From the NCBI GenBank assembly GCA_039621445.1, contig CP154957.1:22590761-22654760 (forward strand): 64,000 nucleotides of DNA, read 5' to 3'. Position numbers and translations under genes: made by a program. Source of the DNA: Euglena gracilis. Lineage: Eukaryota; Euglenida; Euglenophyceae; Euglenales. The notes beneath the pieces were generated by a model. The model ran no database searches and was not told where the DNA came from. It saw nothing but the letters and a program-made list of their open reading frames with translations. How positions within the stretch are numbered: position 1 is the first letter of the stretch; the number at the start of each line of letters is the position of its first letter. Below, piece after piece: positions 22,930 through 43,871 of this stretch.

Positions 22930-25084
22930 CTTAAATGACGTGACCCCCCCTATTTGTCCCTCCCCCCCCCAATTGGCATGAGCCCAATTGGCCAATAAGG
23001 GGGCAGCGGGGGTACTCGTTTCAAAGGAAAATGCCTTAGAACAAAAAATGTCTTTCCAGTCGACGCAGTGACATTGTCAGCACAACCCAAACAAAAACTG
23101 TAAGAACGGAAAGGGTGAAAAAAAATCACGAGTCCCACACAGAGTGTCCACGCGGGCTCAACGAAAATGTCCATGGGGGCCTAAACCTCTTGTCCATTGG
23201 GGACCAATAATGGTGTCCACGGGGGTTCTTGGGGAGGTGTCCGCGAGGGACAACAAAACTTGTCCAAAAGGGATCTTCATTTTGTCCGAAATTCCCAACT
23301 CGGGTGTCCGCTAGCTGTAGGTCGGGCCGGGGGGGGGGGGGGGGTTGTCACAGGGGAACACCCCCTCTAAAGTCATTTTTTTGGTCATGGTTTTATGTCT
23401 GCACATATGTGAAGGTATTTCCAAATCTGTGTTTTCTAGTGCAAAAAATCATGCTTTCAACATCCAAAAAAAAAACAAAAAAATGAATGCTGCAGAGATT
23501 GAAAAAAATGAAAAAAAAGAGATAAAAAATTCTTTTTTAAAAAAAAGCATTTCAAAAAATTTCCCCGCAAACCCTCCATGATGTTTTTGTTTTTTTATAA
23601 AAAAAACATGTTTTTTGAAGAAGAAAAAAACATGCTTTTTTGTTTCAAAAAAAACAAGCCGTCAACCTTGATGGGAATAGCTCGGGGGGGGGGGGCTTGG
23701 TAGCTAATTTTGGGGGGGTATTGTGGTTTTTGGGAGAGAACACTTCTTTCCAAAAAAAAAAAGAGCACAAGAGATGAGACTTTCTTGGAGGACGTGACGT
23801 GTTGAGGGGGTCCAACTGGGGGGCAACATTTTCCATAAAGATTGTCCCTAGGATTGTGCCATTACTGAAATTTATGAATTTAAAATTTCGGTGTTGAAAG
23901 TTTCGGTAACTTTCAGTAACTTTCAGAAATTTATGAAACTTATGAAATTTAAGGGGGAGCACACCGTCGGCCAGCCATGTGACTCACAGGAAAATGACCC
24001 GAGCCAATTCAGAAGTTCGCCGATGATCGGCGCATGGCGGTAAACTGGGGGGGGGGGGGAGTGGGTAGTCGGCCAACTACCCAATTGGTCAGCCGACTAG
24101 GCCTGGCCGGTAACTAGTCGGCGAGACGGGGTGGGGGGGGGTATTGCCAAAAATGTGTGATAAATTCCTGCTCCTCGAAATCAGGAATTGCCCACTAAAT
24201 TGGGAATCTGCCTCTCAAAATTTGGGACTGGCACACCAAATTAGGCATTTGTAACTCAAAATTAGCTCAAGAACATGACCCTGTTACACCCAGAATTAGG
24301 CATTTGCCAACAAATTTGGACATTCCCACCCAAAATTAGGCATTTGCTGCTAAAATTTAAGAACCTTTTTATCAATTAGGAATTTGGCAGGCACAATTAG
24401 GCATTGGCACACCAAATTAGGGATTGCCAGTCAAATTTCAGTACTTTTACACCCGAAATTAGGCATTTGGGTCAAAATTAGGAATTTATACATGAAATCA
24501 GAAATTGGTCCTCAAAATTAGGAATTGGCACACTAAATTAGGAATTTGCCTCTCAAAATTACGCAGTGGCACACCAATCCAGGGTGATGCAGCAGTTCGG
24601 ATTTGTCCACTGTTTCGCAATTTTTCATTTTTCATGAAAGGAAAATTGAAAGGAAACGTTTCACATATTTTATTTTTCTTTCCGAACACTTTTCACGAAT
24701 GTCACCACCCTAACAAGAAACCAGAAAGGCAGAAAGGCATCAGAAAGGCATCAGAAATTTCACACATGAAATTTATTTTTTTAAGTTTCACTGAAAGTTT
24801 CGAAAGTTTTGGGCTGAAACTTATGTCCGTAGGTTACGGCACAAACCTAATTGTCCCAATATAGTACTGGATCACTCCGTTAGCAAACAGAAGAGAACTC
24901 GGTAAACAGTTCAAAAGAAAACATCAAAAATAAATCACATGCAAATTTCCATTCAAAGGGGGGTTGGCAAGTCATTGGACACCCCTCCACCTGTATGACG
25001 AAGCTCAGGACACACCTCTGGGCGAATCTTGTGTTGGTTTAGGTTGGTAGCAAGCTCTGTTTCATTTACTGTGTACTTTCGACG
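22930..25084. other. Non-coding stretch with G-runs and an AT-rich tandem repeat
   Basis: No exon supported. It contains long poly-A and poly-G runs and the AAATTAGG repeat array at 24165-24560. The next receiver exons of the adjacent kinase gene could have been expected here but were not seen. Confidence 0.5.
24165..24560 (+). repeat. Tandem AAATTAGGCATTTG-type repeat
   Basis: About twelve to fifteen degenerate units of 22-35 bp with consensus CAAATTAGG(A/C)ATTTG(C/G)CAC. A weaker relative (CAAATTTTGGGACTTCAATT) occurs at 14.41-14.46 kb. Confidence 0.85.
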
Positions 25085-25097
25085 NNNNNNNNNNNNN
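25085..25097. other. Assembly gap (run of N)
   Basis: Thirteen undetermined bases just downstream, in gene sense, of the last recognised exon of the histidine kinase gene. Missing sequence here could hide coding exons. Confidence 0.99.
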
Positions 25098-25215
25098 TAA
25101 GCGCTGTCTTTTGGCGTTCCATAACACAAACAAGAGGGTGGGGCATGAATTATGTGCCGCACCGTCACAGACACGCGGTGTGAAATGATTGCCAAAAACA
25201 TGCCAAGTCAGACAC

Positions 25216-35032
<9,817 letters not shown>

Positions 35033-36404
35033 CTGGGGCGAGGCGGCCGTAGGGGGCCGGGGGCGGGAGGTGCATCAAGAAAAGGAGGGGACGAGAGAGA
35101 AATCGCTGTTGCAGAGGCGTGACGGAGAAGAAGAGTGTCGCGGAGGGTAGCCAGCCAAGGCCCCCGCACACTATGAACCAACAGCCTCCACCTGAGTCAA
35201 AGAATCCACCACCCAGCACCTCTTTTGAGCCCTTCTCGTAACATTTGCTGGGAAGCGCACACCTTCACCACTCTCCCCCAAAATGACACCGGGCCATCAT
35301 TGGATGGCATTCTTATTAGGAGACCCTGGAAATCATTAATAAGCCCCTCTCGTACTGTTCTGGGTGGCTTTTGGATGGGAGGGAGAACCAACCAGCCAGC
35401 TGGCCGACGTTCCCAGCCTGCAAGATGGACACACCTTCCGCGGGTGGGGGGGTTCATTCAGTTCTTGCCAAGCCTCTCGTTTTTCAACTAAATCTCCAGC
35501 CTTTGGTGAACAACGATTAAAATTCAATCAGATGAATGTTTGAAAGGTTTTACAGAAAACTAGGTCTTTTATTTCGATCAACCTTTCTTTTGATGTTTCA
35601 GGGTGAAAAAAAAACCTCTTTTACAGGATGTGATGCCCAAATTCGGTCGCTGAAGGTGGTCCTTTTGCAAGATTCAAACATGAAAATTTTAGCCTGTACA
35701 AGTATTTGGATAACTGAAATCCTTAATATGAATACGGGGGGGGGGATCTGACTGGGAACAATCGCCGACGGGAAAAATTCTGTCGTGAAAAATATTGGAG
35801 AAATTCTGGACGCTCGCTGATAAATGGTCGGGAGAAATTCTGGACGGAAAAATCTCGTTAACCCATTTTTAGAGAATTCACACCAAATCCCGAGGAACCA
35901 CAAATCCAATCTTCAAAAAATAATAAAACGCTAAACTCCAAATTACAAAACAACGCAAAAAAAAAAATTCTTTCATTTTGTAAGATGGCAACTTTTTTCT
36001 GAAATTTGCTGGGGAAAATCCTGGACGGATCCTTAAAATGGCGGGGAAAATCCTGGACAAAGTTTTGTCCAGAATTTTTCCCACAGCAAGTTTTTTCCCA
36101 TTCAAGTTCTCCCCCCCCCCGCCACTTTCGCACTAGCACAATTAATTACGTAATTACGCAAAGGAACCACTACGCGCAACTGTGGGAACCCCCCGTTCCT
36201 GCAGTTGTGCAAACGGACCGTTCCCACAGTTGTGTAAGTGGAGACCACCGACTTCCTGTGTCTGTCTCTCCAACCACAAATAATTCCAGCAACATCCCAC
36301 GTTGATGAAGCAACCATTGAAACGTTGAAGAAGATCCAGTTTTCTTTTAATTCAATTGTCAAATTGTAGGCAAAACCTGTGCACACGTGCACACCTGCGT
36401 GCAG

Positions 36405-37196
36405 GCGGGCGGGCGTGCGTGCGTGCGTGCGTGTGCGCGCGTGCGTGCGTGCGTGTGCGTGTGCGTGTGCGTGTGCGTGTGCGTGTGCGTGTGCGTGTGC
36501 GTGTGCGTGTGCGTGTGAGTGTGCGTAGTGTGAGTGTGCGTAGTGAGAGTGTGAGTGTGAGTGTGCGTAGTGAGAGTGTGAGTGTGAGTGTGAGTGTGTG
36601 GGTGTGGGTGGGTGTGGGTGTGGGTGGGTGTGGGTGTGGGTGTGGGTGTGAGTGTGAGTGTGAGTGTGTGGGTGTGGGTGTGAGTGTGTGGGTGTGGGTG
36701 TGGGTGTGGGTGTGGGTGTGAGTGTGGGTGTGGGTGTGGGTGTGGGTGTGGGTGTGGGTGTGGGTGTGGGGTGTGGTGTTGTGTGGGTGTGGTGTGTGTG
36801 GTGTGTGTGGTGTGTGTGGGTGTGTGTGTGTGTTGTGTGTGGGTGTGGTGTGTGGTGTGAGTGGGTGGTGGTGTGGTGTGTGTGTGTGGTGTGTGTGTGG
36901 GTGTGTGTGGGTGGGTGTGCGTGTGTGGTGTGTGTGGGTGGGTGGTGTGGGTGGTGTGTGTGTGTGGGTGTGGTGTGGGTGGGTGTGGGTGGGTGTGGGG
37001 TGTGGTGTGGTGGTGTGGGTGGGTGGGTGGGTGGTGGGTGGGTGGGTGGGTGGGTGGCGTGGGGTGGGTGTGGGTGGGTGGGTGGGTGGGGTGGTGGGTG
37101 TGGTGAGTGGGGGGTGGGTGTGTGTGTGTGTGGGGGGTGTGGGTGGGTGGGTGTGGGTGGGGGTGTGGGTGTGTGGGTGGGTGGGGGTGTGTGGGT

Positions 37197-37291
<95 letters not shown>

Positions 37292-37385
37292 GTGTGTTGT
37301 GTGTGTGTGTGATGTGTGATGTGTGTTGTGTGTGTGTGTGTTGTGTTGTGTGTGTGTGTGTGTGCGTGTGTGTGTGTGGAGTGCG

Positions 37386-37418
<33 letters not shown>

Positions 37419-37455
37419 TGTGTGTGTTGTGTGTGTGGTGTGTGTGGGGTGTGTG

Positions 37456-37522
<67 letters not shown>

Positions 37523-37560
37523 TGTGTGTTTGTGTGTGTTTGTGTGTGTTTTGGTGTGTG

Positions 37561-37618
<58 letters not shown>

Positions 37619-37750
37619 TGTGGTGTTGTGTGTTGTGTGTGTGTGTGTGTGTGGTGTTGTGTGTGTGTTTTGGTGTGTGTGTGGTGTGTGTGTGTGTGTG
37701 TGTGTGTGTGGTGTGTTGTTGTGTGTGTTGGGGCGCGCGTGGTGGCGGTG
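36405..37750 (+). repeat. 1.35-kb GT-only tract
   Basis: The plus strand is almost free of A and C over more than a kilobase. It passes from TGCG/TGAG units, through TGGG-rich sequence (about 36.6-37.2 kb), to long perfect TG runs. TGGGTGGGTGGGTGGG segments near 37.03 kb meet the usual pattern for G-quadruplex formation. All long 'Cys-Val' or 'His-Thr' open frames here are repeat by-products. Confidence 0.97.
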
Positions 37751-40594
37751 TTGTGGTGTGTTGTGTGGGTGGTGTTGGGTGGTTGGGGGCGGTGTTTTTG
37801 GGTGTTGTGTTTTTTTGGGTGTTTTTTGTGGGTGCTTGTTTTTTGCCTTTTATTTTGTGTGTGCGTGCACAAGCTTTTGTGTGTTTAGCAATCTGTCTGA
37901 GTCGCTGATACACTGGCTGTGACAAACATCGTGGCAACGAAGAACATAACGCCATAATTAACTCTTATTTGCTCCCTGCAAGGTTACCAAACACCAGCAA
38001 AGGAACGTACACTGTGTCAGGTTTACTGGATTGCCTGTTTCGAACAGCTGGTCAGTCAGAAAAGGTGGAGAGAATTGCACACGAAGACGTATAAAGCCCT
38101 GGCCCTCTGGCCATAGATTCACTTAGTGACTCCCAGGGTGGTCACTCTTCCCCGGGCCCAACCCCGGGGGGGGGGGGGGCAACCACCAACCCACCACAAA
38201 ATCCAGCCAGAATCTGCCGAAAACTCAGAAAAACTTCTGGCCCAGCCTTCAGCCGGGCAAAAACCTGACCCATGGCACCAAACCCCGAGGCAGGGGGGGT
38301 CCCGGAGCCCCAACACACCCACCCAGTTCTCGAAAACCCACCCACCCAGCCAGCCAGCCAGCCCCCCCCTGGGGGGAGGGGTCACGCAGGTGTTAAGTGA
38401 ATCCGTGTCTCTGGCACTGGCAAACCAATGGCAGTGGCAGCCAGGCTGCTTTTTGAGGACGCCAGAGGGCACTTTCCTCTCTGAAGGAACCAGTCGCTCA
38501 CCCGGAAAAAAACTTTCCAGTCCGGATAGTCAGCCCCCACGTCGCTGGAGGCAGGTAGGAAAAGAATCGGCTGGCTCATACGGTGTCAGCACCCCGGAAC
38601 AAAAACCAGTCAGTCACTCACTAACCCCCCTCCCCCAGACCAAAAACCACCACCAAAAAGCAGCCAGGATGCAGCTCAACCACAGGGGTAGATCTGGGAA
38701 CAGAGGCGTAGCACGGCAGGGAGGGAGTGGGTAAAGGCGTCAATGCCGCCTGCCATATGTATACACAAATAACATATATGTGCGTGGCCCGGGCGGACCC
38801 CTTGGCACTGGGCAGACAGTACAGCGTGCCAGCTTTACCACAAGGGGCCGGAGGGGAGTCGATATTTGAACGAGTAGCAGTGCGAAGAGATCAGGATGGG
38901 GGGATTTTGCACATGCACATGCTTGTGGACACACACATGCCCCAACACACAGACGCGCACATAGGAAAGCAGGTGTGTGTGCATATGCATGCATATGTGC
39001 AAGTAAAAAGAAGCAAAAGAATTTGATTCGCCGTTTGATGTGTGGTTATGTAGTGAAATACACCACAGACACATTTTGCAAATACCCTGCCGTGCCATAG
39101 CTAACATCACACATCAGATGGGCAAGCCAGTCGGTTGGAAGGCTTTCACAGGCACCCAAAGCGGGGCTCTAGTTTAACCCAGAAGAGAGAAGGAGGTCGT
39201 TCTGGGCACAATGACCGATCCAAACATGACCGTGCGGGGGCCGCGAACACTAATCTGGGAAACGGCAGCCTGTGCCTTGGCCCAGGGGCCCCAGCCCCCG
39301 ATATGACAGCCCCGCGGCTGCCCTTGGGCCGTCAGGGGCGTTGCCAGCCAGCAGCACAGATCCGCTAAGCAAACCCCCCGGGAGGGCACATTTTCCCAGT
39401 CCAAACCCATCCACCCTTTTAATTGAAAACCCACCTACACACAACCCAACCTCCCTGGGGGGGGGGTCGACTCCCCACCCACCACAGCGCAAGGAAAAAT
39501 TCCTTCGGCACCCTCGGCACCAAAGGAAAACTTTGACCGAAAAATTGGCACCCCCAGAAGTACAGCAAGGCGAAGTGGGGGAGGGTCAGACCCACCCACC
39601 CACCAGGATGGGGGGTGGTGGGGAGGTGGTCGACCCCCGCCCCCACCCACCACCCATAGGGTTGCAGGCATTCTCGTACAGCCCTGGGGGGAGGGGGGGG
39701 TCGACCCATCCACCCGCCCAAAACCCACCCAAAATCGGCCAATCCAATCAAAATCGGGAAAGAATTTCCCGGTGCAATTTTGGGTAGGCCGGACTGACCC
39801 GTGGCGCATCCCCACCCCAGGCCCAACCCCCAGGACCCCGCTGCCCCACCCAGCCACGCTCGAAGGCGACCCACCCTCTCTCCCTCCTGGGGGGGAGGGG
39901 TCACCCCCAACAATCTTTACCAACCCCGGGGGGAGGGGGTGGCTTCCACCCTTCCAAGAACCCACCACCCGAGGGGGGGGGGTTGCCCATGACGAGGTGA
40001 TTGAATGGTCACCCCTGGACCAGGAGTACGTGGACCTTGGGCCCACAGGCATGCGGAGTGGCGAACAGCGTCCCTGGGGACGGCCAGAGGGGGGGGGGGG
40101 GCTGTGCATGCACCCACAGGCCTGCGCGGTGGGCGGCAGGTCGGTGTTGCTGGCAGTGGGAGGGCCACTTGTGGGTGGGGAGGGAGGCTGGCTTCCCCAC
40201 TGGGGATGCTCAGGGGTGTACCAGAAGGCCTGGGGGACCTAGGAGGTGGGGGGGTCGACCGCCCCCCACCATACCATTGCTTAGCGACCGGGGGGGGGGG
40301 GGGGTTACTTGCCACTCTGAAAAAACCAGTCAGTCACTTTTTCCCAAAAAACCAGTCAGGGACAGGTGTTAAGCAATACCCCCCACCCACCACAGCATTT
40401 TCACATATTTTTTTTAACAAATCCACCCGGCACCGAAGGCGCCGGAAAAATTTTGGGAGGATCGAAAATTGGTGCTACCGGAAATACATGGGGAGACACG
40501 CCCACCACCCTGGCTGTTTGGCCGATTCCCGTACTGCCCTGGAGATGCCGATGCATGGGGCGTGGCCCCTCTGCGTCACATCCTCTGTGCACCC

Positions 40595-40906
40595 GTTGCA
40601 TCCAGGGGTTTTTTTAAGACCGGGGGGGAGGGGGGGGCCCCCCCCACCCCCCCCCCCCCATGGGGGGGGGCCCCGGGGGGGGAGGGGGGGAGGGGGTCCC
40701 GGGGGACCCACAAAAAATGGCCGAAAAATCGCGAAAAGTGCTAAAAATAGAATTTTTTCGGCGCCTGTGGCGCCGAAAGGTATATCCCACCCCCCTCCGG
40801 GGGGGACCCCCCCCGGGGGGGGGGGAGGGGGTCCGGCGGAACAACCCACCCTACCCCCCCCCCCCCAACCCAGGGGGCCACACTTAAAAAAATCCCTGGT
40901 TGCATC
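40595..40906. mobile_element. hAT-like MITE copy 2 (296 bp, 8-bp target duplication)
   Basis: Element 40603-40898 begins CAGGGGTTTTTTTAAG and ends CTTAAAAAAATCCCTG. GTTGCATC flanks both sides (40595-40602, 40899-40906). The interior is G/C-run rich with an AAAAATCGCGAAAAGTGC segment and a TTTTCGGCGCC hairpin, shared with copies 1 and 3. Confidence 0.93.
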
Positions 40907-41109
40907 AGATGGCCAGGTCTCGATAAAAAAACTTCAAAAAATGCAACTTGCAAAAAAAATTTTCAGTCGCAAGCGACTGGATTTTGAGTGTCCGAATCAT
41001 CTGGGTTTGACCCCCAACTCCCCGCCAGGCCCGAGTCATTCACGCGCGAAGGGGTCTAAACTGGGTGGGACCGGCCCGCCCCCCTTTTTAAGCCCCCCCC
41101 CCCCCCTTT

Positions 41110-41500
41110 GGACTCTGCCATTTCGGCCAAAAAAAAATGTCAATTTTCAAAATATCTCCAAAATGAAGCAAAATCAAAGGAAATGTCCAGAGATCTGATT
41201 TGAAGCCCTTGGAATGCCCTATCCAGCCATATTTTGATTTCCCCGCAACTCCCCGCCTGGCCTGAGACATGGCCGTTTTCGGCCAAAGTGTGTACACTTT
41301 TTCCAATGGTAGACTTTGCCGTTTGGGGGGGAGGGAGGGGGCAAAAAATCAATGTTTTCAAAATATCTCGAAAATGAAGCAAAATCAAAGGACATGTCCG
41401 GAGACCCTATTTAAAGCCCTTGGAATGCCCTATCTGGTGGTATTTTGATTTCCCGCAACTGTGCGCCTAGCCCGAGATACGGCCGTTTTTGGCGAATTTT
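41110..41500 (+). repeat. Two tandem units of a roughly 190-bp repeat
   Basis: Units starting near 41145 and 41355 share AAAATATCTC, AATGAAGCAAAATCAAAGG, AAGCCCTTGGAATGCCCTA and CGAGA(C/T) blocks at about 85% identity. Related, older copies are at 5.1-6.2 kb. Confidence 0.8.
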
Positions 41501-41574
41501 GGACATTTTGTACACTTTTTCCACTGGTGGACTTAGCCGTTTTCGGCGAAAAGAGCGAAAAAAATCGAAAAAAA

Positions 41575-41820
41575 AATTGCCCAAAACCATGTTTTTTTGG
41601 CCACCCGGAACCGGAAAAAGTGTTTTCGAGCCGAAAATGAGTGTTTTTTGACCCCCCGGCCCCCCCGCTTTGGGCCCGAAACCTTTGCGTTTTGGGTCAG
41701 TTCTGGGTCAAAAAAATTGGGGAAAAAATTGAAAAAAAAAATTGTCCCAAACCATGTTTTTTGGCCTCCCGGACCCGGAAAAACTGTTTTCGAGCCGAAA
41801 ATGAGCGTTTTTCGACCCCC
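41575..41820 (+). repeat. Direct repeat of about 85 bp
   Basis: Two copies of CCAAACCATGTTTTTTGGCC...GTTTTCGAGCCGAAAATGAG at about 41580-41660 and 41735-41820. Confidence 0.8.
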
Positions 41821-42239
41821 CTAGAGAATGGAAATGGATGAATGAAAAAATGATGCATCTGAAACCCCCCCAAAATGCCCCAAACGCCCCCCAAACCCCA
41901 TTTTTGGCCACTTTTGAACACATTTTTTCAAAAAATTTCGGCGCTTTGCGCCGAAAATTTTTGGGCTGGACCCCCCAAAAGGGGCTGGCTAGCTAGGGCT
42001 AGCAGCACCCCCCCCCCGGGGGGAGGGGGCTGCTGCGGCTGGGCTGGGCCCAAATCGGGGCTGGCTGCAGCCGCCCCCCCCCCCCGGGGGGTTCACAAAA
42101 CCTTAAAGAGATGTATGGTGGGCTGGGCAGGGCCACCGGGCTGTCGGGCCTCCGGCCGGGCCGGGCCGGGCCAGGCTGGGCTGGGTTGCCTGGCACCATC
42201 AGACAGATAAAGAGCTCATCACTACACAAAATCTGTTCC

Positions 42240-42690
42240 GGTGGGGACCAGGGGTTTTCTTAAGGACCCCCCCCCCGAGGGGGGTCCAGCCTCCAGCTGG
42301 CAAAAAGGCTGCTGGCTGGAAATGAGCTGCTGGCTGGACCCCCCCCCCCCGGGGGGATGGGGGGGTCCAGGGCTGGAGGGGGCTGGGCTGGGCTTTGTCG
42401 ATAAAAAACAAAGTTTTCTAAAGCATTTTGACTTCTCGACATTTTGATGGATGGAGCTAGGTCAAGGCTGGGGGGCTGTGATGGAGGAAGGTGTGATGAG
42501 GGGAAAAAATGCAAGGATAGGTGAGCTGGCAGCCCAGTTGGCTGGCCAGCCTGCGGCTGGCTGGCCCGGCCTGCGGCTGGCTGGCCCGGCCTCTGGCCGG
42601 GCTGGACCCGACTTTATTTCACTCGAACCCGGGCTCCCAGCCCGAATTCGGGCTGCTGGCTGGATAAAAATGCCCAGGAGTGAAATAGTC
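42240..42690 (-). mobile_element. Roughly 430-bp dispersed repeat, copy 2 (inverse of 16735-17160)
   Basis: Starts CAGGGGTTTTCTTAAGG (42250), continues through GGCAAAAAGGCTGCTGG, TTTGTCGATAAAAAACAAAG and GGCTGTGATGGAGGAAG, and ends in CGAATTCGGGCTGCTGGC. It is the reverse complement of the copy at 16.7-17.2 kb at high identity. Full ends were not resolved. Confidence 0.72.
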
Positions 42691-42716
42691 AACCTCCCAG
42701 TGTCCAGTGAACACCG

Positions 42717-43404
42717 TAAACCCCCCCATTTTAACCGACTCGTCGGTTTGGGACTTTTGGGTTGGCGGAAATCCTGGAGGGGGTCGGTTTGGACAGGGGG
42801 TCGGTTTCAGAGGGTGATTTCATGTTTCTCCTGTCACAGCCAATGTCTGATGTGCTTTCTACTGTCCTGTCCTCCTTTGCATGAGAAGATTGTCTGCCGA
42901 GTTGGTCGTCCAAAATCAATGAAAATCCCCCCCAACCACACAATTCCCCCCATCAAAAAAGTTCGTATCCCAATGCACGGTGTTGTGAAATGGGCATTCA
43001 ATCAACCCTCCACCAAAGGTTCGCTCAGTTTGGATACATCCCCACCTCACCTGTTGATGACATTAAGCCCTCCACCTTGCCTTCCTTTGTTCATAACCCT
43101 TTGGACGAAATTGTCAACAAGTTTGATGAGGAAGTTCGGGCTTCCAGTGCAGAGTCCATTCCACTGTCACCTGTGCCGCTAACCAAACAGCAATCCATCC
43201 GCTCATATTTCAAAAATAACCATTCGATGAGCCTGGACGTTCTTTCTGTTGACGGCTTCCATTATGTTGTGCATGTTTGTCATCCAACTTGCTATAGGTC
43301 GGTTTACTGTTCTTTTTTTTTGGTTGAGATTCTGCAATGGGTCGGTTTGGAAGGGTAGGTCGGTTTAGAAGGGGGGTCGGTTTAAATGGGGGGGGGGGGG
43401 TTAA
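42717..43404 (+). mobile_element. 688-bp AACCGAC element with a C/G-run at each end
   Basis: The left end reads AAACCCCCCCATTTTAACCGAC; the right end is the inverse, GTCGGTTTAAATGGGGGG followed by TTAA. GTGTCCAGTG occurs just outside both ends, though not at equal distance. The interior has a 122-codon plus-strand open frame (42990-43358). That frame includes 'TKQQSIRSYFKNN', which fits the Qxx(I/L)xx(Y/F)(Y/F) form of a PCNA-interacting motif. Whether it is translated is unknown. A partial inverse copy is at 29446-29665. Confidence 0.65.
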
Positions 43405-43871
43405 GTGGGATTTACTGAACACCTGTGTCCAGTGGACACTTCCTGTTCGGGCCAACTCTTGTGACCTAAGCGTGCACTGGAAACGGGGGGGGTATTTCTC
43501 AGTTTTCTTGACTGAATCTCTCATTTCTTTGGTTACTTTGCCGGCGTGACAGAAAAACAAAAAAATGACTGTCTCGATGCATGCCAACCATGTGAAAGAG
43601 TGACATTAGGTTAACCTCACTGGCAAATGTTACCGAAATTGACCAGAGTGGCTAAATTGCCAAATGTGGCTAAAAGTGGCCAAAAGTGGACAAAAATGTG
43701 CGGGGAAAAAGACAGAAATTGACAAATATATCAAAGAATTCAACACATGACTCTGCACAAGTACACAAAACTTTCTAGGTTTAACAACTCCTCTGCATTA
43801 CTTTGTGGATGAAGCTGATTAAAAAAAAACCATTCCTCCAGCCATTGCCGAGGCGAATATCGGGGGGGGGG

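Larger units (their letters stand above)
35033..43871. other. Gene-poor stretch: GT tract, G/C-run repeats and MITEs
   Basis: No gene with consistent splicing was found. The one protein-like stretch is a plus-strand open frame at about 37910-38085, with no clear acceptor. Most long open frames here come from simple repeats. Contents are given in separate entries. Confidence 0.55.

Noticed and set aside
36102-37955. 617-residue open frame of His/Thr/Pro on the minus strand, and Cys/Val frames on the plus strand
   Set aside because: Produced entirely by the GT tract; all frames of a dinucleotide repeat are open.
37910-38085. Plus-strand frame reading 'INSYLLPARLPNTSKGTY' up to a TAA
   Set aside because: Protein-like, but no acceptor in the right place and no linked exon. 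Could be a relic; not enough for a gene call.
42451-43182. 243-residue plus-strand frame
   Set aside because: Crosses two unrelated repeat families, with cysteine-poor random composition. Only the sub-frame at 42990-43358 is mentioned, as a possibility.
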